DNA of 5,595 nt from Rickettsiales bacterium (GTDB taxonomy: Bacteria; Pseudomonadota; Alphaproteobacteria; Rickettsiales; UBA1997), in contig JAITAR010000048.1 in the NCBI GenBank assembly GCA_031284025.1, positions 1-5,595 on the forward strand. Reading direction: 5' to 3'. Of this stretch, positions 3,760-5,595 are shown in pieces. Each line of letters begins with the position of its first letter. Positions within the stretch are counted from its first letter, which is position 1. Made by a program: the position numbers and the translations under genes. Below the pieces are notes generated by a model. That model searched no databases, had not been told where the DNA came from, and worked only from the letters and a program-made list of their open reading frames with translations.

Positions 3760-5595
3760 ATGGCGGAAAAACGATCAGAATTCTTATACATATCGTACCA
3801 AAAAAGGCTTATAAATCTGTTTGGAAGTGCAGTTGACGGATATTTAGAAGAGGAAAGAAAAGCATTTGAACAATTGTTACTCCAATATGGTGCAGGAGTT
3901 CTTTCGGAAGAAGAAAAACAACAAGCACTTTTTAATGTATTGGTGGAAAAATATAATATAGAAAGTAGCCTAAAAGAAACGATAGATATAATCTGGAGTA
4001 GTCGCAACATTGAACCACGAGGTGATATAAAAGATGATGATCTTATCTTCGAAACGGATCTTCATGGAGATATGAGAGCATTTCTCAATACTCTTCTGGA
4101 GAGTGGAGCGGTACAATTTGTGGAAAAAGAGGATCCACTAATATTTTACAATCCCGAACAACTGAGTGAAGAAAAAAATAAATATAATCTGGAAGAACTG
4201 GAAGGATTGATGGTAAGAGATCCTGAAAAACACAGAGAACTAATGAAAAAACTTCAGCCACTAGCTAACGTGAAACCAACGAAGAGATATTCCCAATACG
4301 TAAACTGCGGTGATTTTCTTGACCGAGGAAAGCAGACGGAGCAGATGATCCATCTGATAAATTATCTTGATGAACAATGCAAAAAGAATGGCATAGAACC
4401 GGCAAAACTGACCGAGGGAAATCATGAGTTGTTATATATTGATGACATGAATGAGGGTATTTCCAAAAACGCAGGAAACTGTATATATGGTTTTTACGAA
4501 AACATTAGAGAAAAGGTATTTAGTACTGAAAAGATTAAATCCATGAAAAAGGCTGTAGAAAAAGCTATAGCAAATAAAACATTAAGTCTTGCCTATAGTA
4601 AGGGAACAACAATTTTTTCCCACACGGTAATTGTAAAGAGCAAGGTATTGGAGCTAGCAAATGCTCTGAAAATGCTTTATGAAGAAAGAAAAAATAAAGC
4701 TGACAATGAACCACCCGAAGAGAATGAGGTAGCTATGCTAGCGAATAAATTCGAAGAACTTGGAATTAAAATTAATCAAAATCAGATATTCAATGAAAAT
4801 GATACTGAAAAGCTAGCAGAAGGCCTAAACCAATTTATTGAAATCAGATATAAATTATTTGGAAATATAAAAATTAAAGAAGGAGTGCTCTATGAAAATA
4901 GTACAGCAGCAGAAAAAAAAATATTTTCTCTAATGAATTCATTTAGTTCCGATGGAATAACATGGAACAGAATCGGGAATGTGCAGTACTCGGATCAAAT
5001 TCCTGGTATCAAATACATAGTGGGACATGATATATTTCCAGACATGAAGGATATAGGGCCTGCGGCATTGGTTGAAGTCTCTGGTCCGAATGGCCCTAGA
5101 ACAGAAATAAAATTTGATGACGAAGAAGGGAAAATAATTCCAGCTGATTCCTGTAGATCATCTGGCTGCTATGATCATCCAGTAACCAAAGCGAAATATG
5201 GAGTAGTCAATTCTAAATCTCTAGCCGATGCAAATTTCCCTCAAATTAGGACAATAAGTAGAGAAATAACCAAAGAAGAATGCGAATTAGCGGCTAAGCG
5301 TAACTATGACACGTACTTACTAGAAATATCAAAGGGAGGAACTGAAAAAGATAAGAAAATAAGAATGGAGACAATAGAGAAGAGAAAACATGAGGATAGA
5401 GAGAAAAGAGAAAAAGAAGACAGGAAAAGAAAAGAAGAAGAAATGGGAAGGAAAAAAGAAAGAGAAGATAGAAAGAGAAAAGAAGAAGAAGAAAGAAGAA
5501 AGATAGAGGAAGAAAAAAAGAGAAAAGAAGAAGAAGAAAGAAGAAAGATAGAGGAAGAAAAAAAGAGAAAAGAAGAAGAAGAAAGAAGAAAGATA
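3760..5595 (+). CDS. PPP-family metallophosphatase with Glu/Lys/Arg repeat tail (3' end beyond the window)
   Basis: The gene is open from ATG 3760 to the right edge, 612 codons with no stop. PPP phosphatases use two metal ions to remove phosphate, usually from Ser/Thr. The motif set is complete: ETDLHGD (D100, H102), NCGDFLDRG (D185, D188, R189), EGNHE (N221, H222), IFSHT (H288) and IVGHD (H423), equivalent to the metal-binding and catalytic residues of PP1/calcineurin. Spacing is expanded: 85 residues from the first to the second metal aspartate and 135 between the last two histidines, against about 28 and 75 in PP1. Residues 1-95 are a charged, probably helical N-terminal domain of unknown role. 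From about 525 the protein becomes almost pure E/K/R, ending in a 15-residue repeat (RKEEEERRKIEEEKK) likely to form a single charged helix or coiled coil. No signal peptide or membrane segment is seen. A type-secreted effector is possible (compare Legionella WipA/WipB as PPP effectors), but this is inference. Confidence 0.9.
   Translation, partial: MAEKRSEFLYISYQKRLINLFGSAVDGYLEEERKAFEQLLLQYGAGVLSEEEKQQALFNVLVEKYNIESSLKETIDIIWSSRNIEPRGDIKDDDLIFETDLHGDMRAFLNTLLESGAVQFVEKEDPLIFYNPEQLSEEKNKYNLEELEGLMVRDPEKHRELMKKLQPLANVKPTKRYSQYVNCGDFLDRGKQTEQMIHLINYLDEQCKKNGIEPAKLTEGNHELLYIDDMNEGISKNAGNCIYGFYENIREKVFSTEKIKSMKKAVEKAIANKTLSLAYSKGTTIFSHTVIVKSKVLELANALKMLYEERKNKADNEPPEENEVAMLANKFEELGIKINQNQIFNENDTEKLAEGLNQFIEIRYKLFGNIKIKEGVLYENSTAAEKKIFSLMNSFSSDGITWNRIGNVQYSDQIPGIKYIVGHDIFPDMKDIGPAALVEVSGPNGPRTEIKFDDEEGKIIPADSCRSSGCYDHPVTKAKYGVVNSKSLADANFPQIRTISREITKEECELAAKRNYDTYLLEISKGGTEKDKKIRMETIEKRKHEDREKREKEDRKRKEEEMGRKKEREDRKRKEEEERRKIEEEKKRKEEEERRKIEEEKKRKEEEERRKI
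5476..5595 (+). repeat. Exact 45-bp tandem repeat, cut by the window edge
   Basis: Two identical 45-base units (5476-5520, 5521-5565) are followed by the first 30 bases of a third (5566-5595). Each encodes RKEEEERRKIEEEKK in frame. The plus strand is purine-only apart from one T per unit (in the Ile codon). Exact identity indicates recent expansion or ongoing homogenisation, so copy number probably varies between strains. The preceding 100 bases are a diverged version of the same E/K/R coding pattern. Confidence 0.95.

Noticed and set aside
3714..4010. 98-codon minus-strand frame
   Set aside because: Antisense to the beginning of the phosphatase gene, whose frame is supported by motifs and by a 612-codon open run.
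5400..5595. Repeat array considered as a CRISPR array
   Set aside because: The 45-bp units are directly contiguous with no spacers and are in-frame coding sequence.
1..5595. Frequent CTAG tetranucleotides (for example AGCTAGCTAGA near 348-360), a word avoided in many enterobacteria
   Set aside because: By eye I count about 25-28, close to what base composition alone predicts, so there is no clear excess; at most it argues against an enterobacterial source.
1..5595. tRNA, rRNA or complete insertion sequence
   Set aside because: No cloverleaf, rRNA segment, or intact transposase with flanking inverted repeats could be found by reading both strands.

Overview
The window reads as an AT-leaning bacterial chromosome. 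Arginine is written mostly with AGA/AGG, and there are ordinary sigma-70-like promoter boxes. The S6-S18-L9 proteins look alphaproteobacterial and most resemble my recollection of Rickettsiales sequences (S6 block YWGLRVLAYKI, S18 with a long basic/polar N-terminus). Next to these core genes lie probable host-facing proteins and decayed genes, as expected for an intracellular or host-associated bacterium with a shrinking genome. That taxonomic placement is inference from recalled families, not a search result.

Layout. Positions 1-1337 hold a compact ribosomal protein operon, rpsF-rpsR-rplI (S6, S18, L9). It has a near-consensus promoter at 8-35 and a short leader whose first bases can pair with the rpsF ribosome binding site. 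Converging on it from the minus strand is ruvC (1354-1833), with all four catalytic acidic residues. A 254-base gap (1834-2087) follows, carrying two short palindromes and two promoter-like box pairs. A plus-strand gene (2088-3005) then encodes an unrecognised 305-residue protein with an N-terminal hydrophobic segment, a two-copy 43-residue repeat and a Glu/Tyr-rich acidic tail.

Positions 3006-3759 contain no intact gene but hold gene wreckage. There is a fragment of a tryptophan synthase beta chain, probably TrpB2 type, with the PLP-lysine region and the ETGAGQWG motif. It ends abruptly where a degraded, oppositely oriented transposase-like fragment begins; an IS1595/IS1016-like origin is my best guess. 

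From 3760 to the right edge runs a large open gene of at least 612 codons with no stop in the window. It encodes a divergent PPP-family (calcineurin-like) metallophosphatase with the complete metal-binding motif set, large insertions between motifs, and a C-terminal Glu/Lys/Arg tail built from exact 45-bp repeats that run off the window. This is the most interesting gene here: a phosphatase with a long charged helical tail in a probable intracellular bacterium is a reasonable candidate effector. The left half is core housekeeping. The right half is lineage-specific accessory DNA with repeat-rich proteins on either side of a decay scar.
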